Assembly: GCF_029784135.1 (NCBI RefSeq)
Contig: NC_073746.1
Coordinates: forward strand, 97,557,015 to 97,621,014
Direction of reading: 5' to 3'
DNA from: Toxorhynchites rutilus septentrionalis
Lineage: Eukaryota; Arthropoda; Insecta; Diptera; Culicidae
DNA: 64,000 bases
The notes below the pieces were generated by a model. It saw only the letters and a list, made by a program, of their open reading frames with translations. It had not been told where the DNA came from and did not search any database. This document shows positions 10,547-19,871 of the stretch, one piece after another. A program made the translations under genes and the position numbers. Numbering within the stretch: the first letter of the stretch is position 1; each line of letters starts with the position of its first letter.

Positions 10547-11081
10547 CCAAATTTGATGGATTAGAGTTCAGAAAAGTTTTTTGCAGGCCAAACTGAAACG
10601 AGAATTTTCGTTTGGATGCTATACAGCATCGAGAAAATTCCGGAAAGATCTAATCGTTGCTGAAAAATAATCTGCCAGTTCCCTGGGAATTGAAGAATAC
10701 ATCCATGCGAAAGAGTTTATTTTAATGTTTTCTAATTATATGGCGAACACAGCGACCAAATACATTTGATTTCGTAATTTTTCAATCAAGTGTAATTAGC
10801 TGGAAAGCTTCTGAAAATTATTCTTTCCCATCAGTAGGATATTTTCGTATCCAATAATGGATGCATAACATGAAAAACGGAAAATGTTTCGTATCGCCAA
10901 AATTATATAATTTTCAATCGATTATTGCTCAGTCGCCGAAATTTTCATACTCAGAGAGTTCATTCTCCTCTAGTTTGCCTTCCAAATTGCCATCGTAAAC
11001 CACACCTTCTCTCGATTCAATCACGCACGAAAAGCATACTGAAAAGATATTCTGGTGGTGAAACCCATTCATTTTTCGTGA

Positions 11082-11230
11082 GGCGTCGTGCACAAATTAC
11101 GTAACGCGATAAGGGGGGAGGGGTTAGATGTTGCGTTACTTTCTGTTTATTAGAGATAGGAAATTGCGTTACGAAAGGGGGGGAGGTTCAAAATCCGGAT
11201 TTTTGCGTTACGTAATTTGTGCACGACGCC
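11082..11230. mobile_element. 149-bp MITE with 26-bp inverted ends
   Basis: It starts GGCGTCGTGCACAAATTACG and ends with the inverse, ...TTTGTGCACGACGCC. Both flanks carry TGA, giving a probable 3-bp target duplication. It has G-rich runs inside and no coding capacity. The superfamily is not assigned; a 3-bp duplication would fit PIF/Harbinger. Confidence 0.75.
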
Positions 11231-11339
11231 TGAGTACATCGACAAGACAACATCGTTACTGAACGAGCTGAACGGCGAGGGATCGAGGTATTCATTACCT
11301 GGCTTGACCTGACCTGAAATGCAATCAGTTTGTTTTAAC

Positions 11340-11460
11340 TGTGAGGGAGCGCAGAAAAGCCGATCGATCAGAAGGAGAAGAGAAGGTGACCAAGAGAGTA
11401 TCAGCATCGAAATACGGTTCCTCGGGAAGACATAGAAGCAGCCGCCACACACACACATAC
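11340..11460 (+). pseudogene. H1-like tail fragment, second copy in TRH copy 4
   Basis: The sequence AAGGTGACCAAGAGAG...CAGCATCG...GGTTCC...CAGCCGCCACACACAC aligns, inverted, with the lysine-rich H1-like tail at 1030-1120. Reading it in frame gives only VTKRVSASK-like residues, so it is decayed. It rests on the copy-1 identification. Confidence 0.4.
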
Positions 11461-11885
11461 ACGCGCGCAACTCTTTTCGTTTGCTGGTTATCGAGAGGAA
11501 ACCTGGAAAGAAATGATCGTTGCTGAAAAATAATCTGCCAGTTCCCCTTGGAATTGAAAATTACATTCAAGCGAGTTTATTTTAATGTTTTCTATCCATA
11601 TAATACTGCGACCACATACATTTGGTTTTGTGATTTGTCAATCAAGTGTAGTTAACAGGAAAGCTTCTGAAGATTATTCTTCAGAACAAGGATTTTTGTA
11701 TCCAATATTGGATGCATAAAACCTTGAGTCTTCAAAGTAACACTCTCGTTTTTGAAGTCACCCAAATATTTATTTATTCATTCATTCAGGATGGATTTAG
11801 ATTCAACTTCAAACAAATGATCTCTAAATCAACGATAGTCCTACGTCACCCTTGCGGTTATACCATAGATATAACCCACTTCCTG

Positions 11886-12222
11886 TTTTTTTTGTCTTTA
11901 TTGGAAAGATTTTCAGCCTTAGGCTGGTTAATCAAACGTTTGATAATTCTTCCGTACATATATTTTGTTCTAGTCATCATACCAAACGTAAAAGGTCCGT
12001 CATTAAATTTACTTGTAACGAAGAACAATCAATCACAATAAATGAATTGACTTTACATGGCATTTGTTCATTTTTTTCACTCACAGAGCAAATATATTGA
12101 ACTCAATTGAATTTGGAAACTGTTTCATTCAATCAAGAATTTAATCAATACAAACGAATGATTGCTAAGCTAAGGTAGTTCCACGTGAACCTTGCGGTTA
12201 TATCATAGATATAACCCACTAA
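11886..12222 (-). mobile_element. TRH-family element, copy 3, right part
   Basis: This continues copy 3 after the insertion of copy 4 and matches 3072-3400 inverted. The A end has CCACGTGAACC, the hairpin GGTTATATC / GATATAACC and CCCACT. It is followed directly by the seven-T target site of copy 5. Confidence 0.85.
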
Positions 12223-12772
12223 TTTTTTTGACGTAGGACTACGTCTAACCGGAAGATATAGGGGGTAAATGGAAATCTAGGCACTGAACAAGTAGGAAAA
12301 AATGCAAGATTTGGAACGCTTATAACTCGAGCATTTCTCAATAGATCGCAAAGGTTTTTGCATCAATTGATAGGAAATATATCTACGCATCTATCATAAC
12401 GAATAACATTTCATTTTTCTTGAGATAAATAATTGAATAATTGTAAAATATCAAGCATTGTCAAAATGCACTATGTGCCCATTTTTGATTGGTCCATTTT
12501 GTGCTCCTCAAATCGTACCGACCAAAACGGGCAACCAGAGCAGCAGCGAAATAGAATGAAGCACGATTGGAAAAGAAAAAGAAAAAAATGAACGAAACAT
12601 TGGTCGCAGTCTCACACATGCGTAATTCTCGAGCCAGTCAGTCTCTATACAAGTCGACAAGTCTCTATAATACAATACCTTCCTTCCTTCCTTCCGTAAC
12701 GATCATTCTCATTCAAACCGTACACCATATCGGTTCGCATCACAACACATCAACAAACCAACCCAAGCAGCC

Positions 12773-13250
12773 ATGTCTGGACATGGTAAAGGAGGAAAAG
12801 TGAAGGGAAAGGCAAAATCCCGCTCGAACCGTGTTGATCTGGAGTTCCCCGCAAGGGTAGCTAGGCCGAGCGCGTTAGTACCAGTGCACCAGTCCACCTA
12901 GCCGGCGTTATATAGTTTCGGCCGCCGGAGTGATCGAGTTAGCTGGCAAAGCTGCTCGCGACGATAAGAAAACCTGCATTCGGAACAGAACACATTCGGT
13001 TCGGTGGACATCAAGACAACAGGCAGTTGCAGCGAGTGGCGAGTGGCAAACGCAATCGCAAAACGGCATCAGGTAGCAGAAGAAAAAAGTTTGTTTTTTA
13101 TACAAACTGCTTTGGTGGCAAATCCAGAACAAGGCGGCATTGAGGGCGTTCGAAATGGGTTTTTTTCAAAACCACGAGTACAAAGTTTTCTAAATTGGAA
13201 CCATTCCATAAAACAAGGCGCTTTTCAGGGCCATTAAACCTTCCAAAAAA
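12773..13250 (+). pseudogene. histone H2A pseudogene, unit 1
   Basis: It keeps an ATG and MSGHGKGGKVKGKAKSRSNR, then loses the VGRIHRLL segment, and continues in a shifted frame as RKGS*AERVSTSAPVHLAGVI and then ELAGKAARDDKKT. These are H2A landmarks in order. Stops and the deletion make it dead. The remainder, up to the stem-loop at 13217-13232, is not clearly H2A-coding. Normal insect H2A is about 124 residues. A CCAAT-like ATTGGTCC box at about 12484-12492 may be its promoter remnant. Confidence 0.9.
13217..13232 (+). promoter_or_regulatory. histone stem-loop remnant, H2A unit 1
   Basis: GGCGCTTTTCAGGGCC: histone-type stem with a TTTC loop and one mismatch. The same sequence occurs at 14470-14485 and, inverted, at 22021-22036. 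Confidence 0.75.
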
Positions 13251-13389
13251 GAATTTAGGAAATACAGTTCAATGCTTTCTAAAACAATATCCAAAATAAT
13301 AATAAAACACAAATTGATTTTTTCATAATTTGTTTGCCAAGTTATGATGAGTATGTAAATTTGGCAGAATTGCTTCTAGATTGAAAGTA

Positions 13390-13609
13390 CAGTAATTTAC
13401 ACTTATCTCGACATTTAGCTAATTGGACGGACTTGTAATTCGACATATTTAGTTGGACATTTTTGTAAACATAAAGATCCAAATTATGACCCCACATTGA
13501 AAGTCGACACTGTACCACTGTCATCGCAAATGTTCAATTACAGGTTAAAATCGCCTCCAATGCGACACTGAGTGGTGCTTCGGCACGTCGCATTGAATGT
13601 AATTTACTG
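13390..13609. mobile_element. pogo-like MITE in H2A spacer 1
   Basis: Starts CAGTAATTTAC and ends GTAATTTACTG, flanked by TA. Internal motifs include TAGCTAATTGGAC and CAATGCGACACTGAG. Copies lie at the same place in every other H2A spacer, so the insertion predates duplication of the units. Confidence 0.75.
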
Positions 13610-13767
13610 TACAACATGTCACAAAGCTGGATGGGAAGAAATTTTCCAACTGTGAAAGCTGTGGCGAGTGGCAACAAATCGCTAAACAGGAAGGTTTAGC
13701 CGAACAAGATGGAGATATCGAGTGATAACAAAACAATAAACTCTTTAGATTGAAGATAATTTTGTGA

Positions 13768-13785
13768 TCCTGAAAAGGACCCTTT
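13768..13785 (-). promoter_or_regulatory. minus-strand histone-like stem-loop in the spacer
   Basis: On the minus strand, GGTCCTTTTCAGGATC has the TTTC loop and a mostly paired stem. It could be the 3' end of a lost divergent histone gene. It recurs in spacer 2 near 15080 and in the copy-8 element near 26857. Confidence 0.45.
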
Positions 13786-13934
13786 TTAGCATGTGAATGT
13801 GAATCTAACGAGCGAACAAATCGTAATGAATGTATTTTTTTTGCCATCGCTCCCTTTTAACGCTCATTCGTTCGTCTCGTTGGACCCGCCCCTCTGGCTG
13901 AGTCTGCCGATTTGTCTCTATCCTGTGAGTGTGT

Positions 13935-13955
13935 ACCGCTAGAGTATAAAACACG
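13935..13955 (+). promoter_or_regulatory. TATA box upstream of H2A unit 2
   Basis: GAGTATAAAACACGCGG lies about 80 bp upstream of the former start. The same box is at 15251-15267 before unit 3 and, inverted, at about 26685-26701. Confidence 0.6.
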
Positions 13956-14020
13956 CGGACCCCAAAAAAATATCTTAATTTCTTTCAAATCGTAAACCCG
14001 TGTGGTTGTACGGCATCCGC

Positions 14021-14500
14021 ATCGTGGACGTAACAAAGGAGGACAAGTTGAGGGAAACGCAAAGTTCCACTCGAACCGTGCAGGTGTGCAGTTCCTCGTA
14101 GGTGTATCCGCCAATTTCTCAGCAAGGGTAGATCGGCCGAGCGCGTTAGTACCAGTGCACCAGTCCACCTAACCGGCGTTATATAGTTTCGGCCGCCGAA
14201 GTGATCGAGTTAGCTGGCAAAGATGCTCGCGACGATAAGAAAACCCGCATTCAGAACAGAACACATTCGACAACAGGCAGTTGCAGCGAGTGGCGAGTGG
14301 TAAACGGAATCGCAAAACGGCATCAGGTAGCAGAAGAAAAAAGTTTGTTCTTTATACAAACTGCTTTGGTGGCAAATCCAGAACAAGGCGGCATCAAGGG
14401 CGTTCGAAATGGTTTTTTTCAAAACCACGAGTACTAAGTTTTCTAAATTGGAACCATTCCATAAAACAAGGCGCTTTTCAGGGCCATTAAACCTTCCATA
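14021..14500 (+). pseudogene. histone H2A pseudogene, unit 2
   Basis: The start codon is lost (ATC). The order of landmarks is KGGQVEGNAKFHSNRAGVQF, then V..SA, then a shifted AERVSTSAPVHL and EVIELAGKDARDDKKTRI. Frame changes and stops interrupt it. The stem-loop GGCGCTTTTCAGGGCC follows at 14470-14485, with a purine-rich AAAGAG downstream motif. It lies in the same direction as units 1 and 3. Confidence 0.88.
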
Positions 14501-14703
14501 AAAGAGTTTACGAAATACAGTTCAATGCTTTCTAAAACATTATCCAAAATAATAATAAAACACAAATTGATTTTTTCATAATTTGTTTGCCAGGATCTGA
14601 TGAGTATGTGAATTTGGCAGTTGTTCTGAGCTTATTGATAGTTGGGGACTTTCCTGATTATTCAATTTTCACCAATTCTTAAATTGTTTCCAGATTGAAA
14701 GTA

Positions 14704-14923
14704 CAGTAATTTACAATTAGTTCGACATTTAGCTAATTGGACGGACATGTAATGCGACTTATTTAGTTGGACATTTTTGTAAACATAGAGATCCAAATTA
14801 TGACCCCACATTGAAAGTCGACACTGTACTACTGTCATCGCAAATGTTCAATTACAGGTTAATATCGCCTCCAATCCGACACTGAGTGGCGCTTCGACAC
14901 GTCGCATTGAATGTATTTTACTG
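14704..14923. mobile_element. pogo-like MITE in H2A spacer 2
   Basis: The same 220-bp MITE as 13390-13609, with CAGTAATTTAC / TTTTACTG ends and TA flanks at 14702-14703 and 14924-14925. Confidence 0.75.
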
Positions 14924-15331
14924 TACAACATGTCACAAAGCTGGATGGGATGAAATTTTCCATCTGAAAGCTGTGGCGAGTGGCAAACGCAATCGCTAAA
15001 CAGAAAGGTTTAGCCGAACAAGATGGGGATATCGAGAGATAACAAAACAATAAACTCTTTAGATTGGAGATAATTTTGTGATCCTGAAAAGGACACTTTT
15101 TATCCTGCATGTGAATCCAACGAGCGAACAAATCGTAATGAATGTAATTTTTTGCCATCGCTCCCTTTTAACGCTCATTCGTTCGTCTCGTTGGACTCGC
15201 CCCTCTGGCTGAGTCTGCCGATTTGTCTCTATCCTGTGAGTGTGTACCGCTAGAGTATAAAACACGCGGACCCCAAAAAAATATCTTATTTTCTTTCAAA
15301 CCGTAAACCCGTGTGGTTGTACGGCATCGGC

Positions 15332-15810
15332 ATCGTGGACGTAACAAAGGAGGACAAGTTAAGGGAAAGGCAAAGTCTCACTCGAGCCGTGCAGGTCTCC
15401 AGTTCCCTGTTGGTCGCATTCACTGATTGCTCCGCAAGGGTAACTAGGCCGAACGGATTGGTGCCGAAGCACCAATATACCTAACAGCGATTATAGAGTT
15501 TCGGCCGTCGGAGTGCACGAGTTGGCTTGCAAAGCTGCTCACGACAATCAGAAAACCCGCATCAAGAACAGAGCAGAAAACCCGCATCAAGGCAACAATT
15601 AGTTTCAGTGAGTGTCAAAGTGTTTCTCCGGCACGTCGCATTAAATGTAATTTACTGAACAACATGTTCAAGCTGGATGGGAAGAAATTTTCCAACTGTG
15701 AAAGCTGTGGCGAGTGGCAAACGCAATAGCTAAACAGGAAGGTTTAACCGAACAAGATGGGAATATCGAGTGATAACAAAAACACAACACCAAAGGTTCT
15801 TTTCAGAACC
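15332..15810 (+). pseudogene. histone H2A pseudogene, unit 3
   Basis: The clearest H2A of the set: [20 protein letters not shown] then [17 protein letters not shown], then IGAEAPIYLTAIIEF. It retains the segment deleted in unit 1, but has stops within and then frame changes. A perfect stem-loop GGTTCTTTTCAGAACC follows at 15795-15810, with ATAAAGAG downstream. The initiator is lost. Confidence 0.92.
15795..15810 (+). promoter_or_regulatory. intact histone 3' stem-loop, H2A unit 3
   Basis: GGTTCTTTTCAGAACC: all six stem pairs are intact and the loop is TTTC. ATAAAGAG about 15 bp downstream resembles the histone downstream element that pairs with U7. Confidence 0.88.
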
Positions 15811-15987
15811 ATCAACATATTCATAAAGAGTAAACAGTAAACTAATCCATTTTTCAGGTAGATAGGTAGGTATTCACGTAGGAGAAGAAAATAAAACAAT
15901 ATATTTAAAATATATATTTAACAAAAGATGTTCCCTTTGTATAGTCCTACGTCACTTCGGTTATGTCCCCGACATTACCCACCCGTC

Positions 15988-16330
15988 TTTTTTTCCACTC
16001 CACTTCCACTCCAGGCTTATGTATTTAAAACTGAAACTGAAAATTCGATTGATGTTTGAGTTTCACATAATTCGAATGGAGTACATTTTATGAATCGCTT
16101 CCTCATTTATAACACACGTTATGGACGTTACGAACATATCCTTTTTGATCGTGGCGGACCATGAAAAAGTCACAGGAGGGTTGTGTCCGAGACACGACCG
16201 CATAACTGACGTAGGATTCCGTTAGGCTATCTGTTGCATGTTGATTTTGGATATGTTTGAATTATTACTTCGTTAAACTCTTTGCTAGCAGAATACAGTT
16301 TGACTAGTAGAATACAGTTATACATGAGTA
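15988..16330 (+). mobile_element. flank of TRH copy 5 with an orphan TRH A end at 16171-16225
   Basis: At 16171-16225 are CACAGGAGGG, a hairpin GGTTGTGTC / GACACGACC and TGACGTAGGATTCCG. This is a diverged A end facing right. No matching inverted B end is found before the copy at 21257, so the rest is missing or broken by later insertions. Confidence 0.5.
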
Positions 16331-17540
16331 ATGCAAATTCAAAATGGCCGCCACCACAAAATAGTGGATTACATATTTTCTTTAAACCCCATCAATATGG
16401 GTATCAAATAAAAAAACTTAACTAGTAGACCACAGTTATTTATGAAAAATGCAAATCCAAAATGGCCGCCACCACAAAATGGCGGATTAAATATTTTCTC
16501 AAAACTCCATCAATATGAGTATCAAATAAAAGAACTTAACTAGTAGAACACAGTTATACATGAGAAATGCAAATCCAAGATGGCCGCCACCACAAAATGG
16601 CGGACTACATATTTCCTCAAAACCCTATCAATATGGGTATCGAGTAAAGGAGCTGGCCCAGTAGATCACAGCTATTTTTTTTTAACCCATTTATTTATTT
16701 ATCAGGCTCATTAGTATTTTATCTGTAACAGAGCCGGGTTGATTCGTGTACATGTACATATGTTTATGTTTCTATACATTGTAAATTACACAGTAGTTAG
16801 TAGTAGCCATTTAGGCGTTAAGTTTTCTGTTCCATTACATTATGGTAAATTACACAGTAGTAGCCTTTTTTAGGCGTAAGGGTATTCTTTTTGTTCTTCC
16901 ATTGTTCAGCAGACCGAACAGCGGAGACAGTTGATATTGATCATTGTTGGGTTATTTATAGAACAGCAGCCCGATGTTTCTTGCAGAGCAGAGCAGTTGT
17001 ATGGATAAATCGATCTTTGTTTCACCGTGGATCGATTTCCATCGCTGATGATGGTTGCGTGGACGTAGTTATTCTATAACAACACAAAGATGGTCAATTG
17101 AGGGCCCTGAGTTTGAACTCACGATCGATCGCTTAGTAAGTGGCTACGAAGACCCCCATCACAGCTATTTATTGAAAATTCAAATTCAAGATGGCCGCAG
17201 TAACAAAATAGCCAATTACTTTTATAAATGGTTTCATTCATCTTGACCTGTTTGTTTGTATGTTTGTATGTCTGTAGGGTTGTCCCACATTAATAAAAAT
17301 TTGACCCCGTTCCCTATCTGAAATTTGGAACACACCTTTCCCTCTGTATATTTACTGTATTTACTGTATATTTCATTGTCCTGAAAAATCCAATTTGACC
17401 GCCGGTAAAAAATGGCAGAATGGCTTGACTCGGAGAACCTACTACATTATGAACAACATAAATTCGAAGAGGTGTATGTATTTTTTTGTAATTTTCTCAA
17501 TATCGGTATCGAATGAAATTATTTGACTAATAGAATATAA
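16330..17540. repeat. tandem repeats of about 117 bp (interrupted by a SINE)
   Basis: Units contain AAATGGCCGCCACCACAAAA, then CTCAAAACCCCATCAATATG, then a GGTATCAAATAAA motif. Starts near 16344, 16461 and 16578 give a period of 117 bp. A related unit and a CCCACATTAATAAAAATTTG segment continue after the SINE to 17540. The same family is at 43160-44075. Confidence 0.8.
16678..17157 (-). mobile_element. tRNA-derived SINE, family B, copy 1
   Basis: The target duplication ATCACAGCTATTT is at 16665-16677 and 17158-17170. The minus strand begins GGGGTCTTCGTAGCCAC, with a B-box-like GAGTTCAAACTCA, and ends in an A-rich tail. An internal part (TACACAGTAGT...) is duplicated, making it longer than copy 2. 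Confidence 0.8.
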
Positions 17541-17563
17541 ATATTCCGAACAAAATTAGGTAA

Positions 17564-17949
17564 AGGGGATCTCGGTAGCCACACTGGTTGCGCGTTCGCT
17601 TAGTAAGCGATTGATCGTGAGTTCAGAACTCAGGACCCTCATCGACCATATTTTTGTTGTTACAGAATAACAACGTCTACGCAACAATCACCAGCGATGG
17701 AGATAGATCCACGGTCGAAATAAGATCGATACAACTGCTATGCTCTGCTAGACACATCGGGCTGCTGTTCTATTATTAACTCAACAATGATCATATCAAC
17801 AGAAAGAATACTCTTTCGCCGAAAAATGGCAATTGTGTAATGTACTAATTATAGATGTGATAAACATGTGACATGTACACGATTAAAATTCGGCTCTGTT
17901 ACAGCTAATATGCTAATGAGCTTGAAATAAACAAATGGGATAAAAAAAA
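17564..17949 (+). mobile_element. tRNA-derived SINE, family B, copy 2
   Basis: It begins AGGGGATCTCGGTAGCCACAC, with a decayed B box GAGTTCAGAACTCAG, and ends GGGATAAAAAAA. The probable 7-bp duplication TAGGTAA is at 17557-17563 and 17950-17956. It matches copy 1 inverted. Confidence 0.75.
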
Positions 17950-18297
17950 TAGGTAATTATAAATTAATGGTTTTATTTTACAGAAGTAATCATACTAATC
18001 ATACAGATAATGCACTAAAAAATAGAAAATAAAAAAAGTAGAAAAAACTTTTTAAGTTAAACAGTTTGATGTACTAAAAGCTAGAGAATAATTAGGCAAG
18101 TAGCAGTTAGTAGTTATCACATCCCTTCCTTCAATAATCTAGGGCAATTATGAGACTAAAATAAAATCGTGGGGCACGTCGGATTTCCATTATCCACAGT
18201 TAGTTGTTTCATCATATGCCTAACGATTCAAAAAATTTTGGATTTTTTTTATTTATATAACCCACATGAAAAATCCAGCATGATAAGGTACTAAAAT

Positions 18298-18385
18298 CGC
18301 GAAAGCGTGAAAGTGGCTAAATCGACCGTGTACGATGTGCTGAAACGTTTCCGTGAACGTACAAGTGTTATTCGGATAAACCAAA
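18298..18385 (+). pseudogene. IS630/Tc1/mariner-type transposase, HTH fragment
   Basis: KVAKSTVYDVLKRFRERTSV is the start of the DNA-binding helix-turn-helix typical of this superfamily. Nothing of the catalytic domain follows; the frame runs into unrelated sequence. Confidence 0.55.
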
Positions 18386-18399
18386 CAACCAAACAAAAT

Positions 18400-19106
18400 C
18401 TGATATCTTTCAGCTTAGTCTTCAGAATGCAACGAGGTGCTGATGTGTACTCAGTTTTTCGTACTCAGTTGAACTCTCACTCCTTGTATACACATGCGCT
18501 CTGGCGAATGAGCACGCTCCGGAACACAGATCCAATGTGTTGTTGTCTGCCACGTTTATAAACTGAATTTGGCACCGTGTTTTGAGCCGAATTTTGAGTT
18601 TGGTTTGCTTTCTCTGTTGAGCTATTTTTTTCACACTAGTGTATACGGTTGGTATGGAGGCGCGCTGTTGTTTTTATGCTTTGCTTAGAAAGAGCGAAGA
18701 CAAAACGGGCGCTATAATTTGATATGTATATATATATGTGTGTGTATGTGTATAAAATGAGGCGCGCTTCACACAAGTCAGAAGCTTCACACAAGTGATT
18801 TTGCGCCGTGTTCATTCAGCGCTCTCGTGTTTATGATTTTTTTACACTTCGTGCCAAAAGTGAATACGTGTTTGCTATGAACGCGCACTGATGAAAATTA
18901 AACTCAAGCGCAGCGCAGCGTAAGTTTTCTGAAGACTGCTTCAGCTTATTAAGGCCAACAGACCAACAGAGAATCCAAACTTTGATTGAGGGTATACGAA
19001 GAGAAGTACGAAAATTCATCACAACTGTAACGAAATATTTTGTTTTCCAATATTATTTCTGAAAATAAAATAAATTATTTACATTTTGATATAAAAACAT
19101 GTTTTA
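18400..19106. other. no gene seen; TA/TG microsatellite
   Basis: A TATATATATGTGTGTGTATG microsatellite lies near 18722-18753. Otherwise no domain or element boundary is recognised. Confidence 0.4.
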
Positions 19107-19108
19107 TA

Positions 19109-19871
19109 CACTCTGTCCAACTTCTATAAGACCACCCTGATTATATTTCGATGCACCACAAACAGTTAGAATTTCAACAAGATACATTCATACATTGTAG
19201 AATGCTCGTCACTCAAGATAGCCTAGAAAAGTTAAAAGTAAAAAAATTATTGAAGAACTTTTCGTTATGGTATAGAGCTGTATTCTTTTCAAAATGTTTT
19301 TTGTCATGACATGCCATGTCCCACTGTTGATTTATGTGAGCTTTGGCAAAACTCAGACGTTTTTCGATATGAGATGTTGCATGATTAGGAGCTTTAACCT
19401 TTTTAGCCCTCTTTATGTAAGGACTTTTTGCCAAAATTTTACTAATTGTCTCCTGTGAAACATTTAAATTCAAAAATTGCTTTATTTGCATAAGCGTTTT
19501 CGAAGTTTTCGAAGCTGTTATAATTATTTCCCGCTTATCCCGGCCATAGAGCTTCGATTTACGTGGAGCTCTCTTCTTTCTACCGTGTCCTTGAGGATTC
19601 GTCAAATAATTGAGCACTACTTGATGAGATTATCGTACAATCCGACGAGTAATTTCTCTAATTCCAACATTTTCTTGGTGAAATGCATCGATTTGTTCTT
19701 TTTCTCTATCCGCGAGCACTTTTACTTTCGGCATTTTCTAGATTTATTAATCAAACTAACTAAAAACAACGAAAAACGTAACTGGTCTTATAGAAACTTG
19801 ACACTTGAAAAATATAGAAACATTTGTTTTCGCTCAACGCTTGCACAGACACATATGAAAATCACGCAGTG
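19109..19871 (-). mobile_element. Tc3-like element relic, copy 1, with transposase N-terminus
   Basis: On the minus strand, from an ATG at 19734, are MPKVKVLADREKEQIDAF then an HTH (REITRRIV, stop, QVVLNYLTNP) and a second HTH (LMQIKQFLNLNVSQETISKI). These are the paired HTHs of Tc3/Tc1-type transposases. Then IKRAKKVKAP and the start of the catalytic region follow. The DDE domain is deleted. The left end CACTCTGTCCAACTTC has a TA before it; the right end at 19871 also has TA next to it, but its terminal sequence does not match beyond CACT, so that boundary is tentative. Confidence 0.65.

Larger units (their letters stand above)
9430..10615. repeat. large palindrome containing two H3 pseudogenes
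   Basis: The arms, roughly 9430-10010 and 10040-10615, are inverted copies of one another with a spacer of a few tens of bp. Each arm includes promoter, H3 pseudogene, stem-loop and 3' flank. The sequence next to the spacer (CCCCACCC... and GGGTGGGG) is also inverted. Confidence 0.85.
8091..11885 (-). mobile_element. TRH-family element, copy 4 (3.8 kb), carrying H3 and H1-like fragments
   Basis: The B end is at 8091 (GACGTAGGACTACGTC). The inverted A end is at 11830-11885, with the hairpin GGTTATACC / GATATAACC and CACTTCCTG at the tip. Left flank T-run 8084-8090, right flank T-run 11886-11893. It is inserted in the T-run of copy 3. The interior contains, in order, an H1-like segment, a head-to-head pair of H3 pseudogenes, a small MITE, and a second H1-like segment. 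It has no transposase, so it is non-autonomous. Confidence 0.8.
12230..15987 (-). mobile_element. TRH-family element, copy 5 (3.76 kb), three tandem H2A units
   Basis: The B end GACGTAGGACTACGTC starts at 12230. The inverted A end, with GTCCTACGTCACTTCGGTTATG and ACCCACCCGTC, stops at 15987. Exactly seven T flank each side (12223-12229 and 15988-15994). The interior holds three H2A pseudogenes in the same direction, separated by spacers that each contain the same pogo-like MITE. The internal repeat period is about 1.2-1.3 kb. No transposase. Confidence 0.85.
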
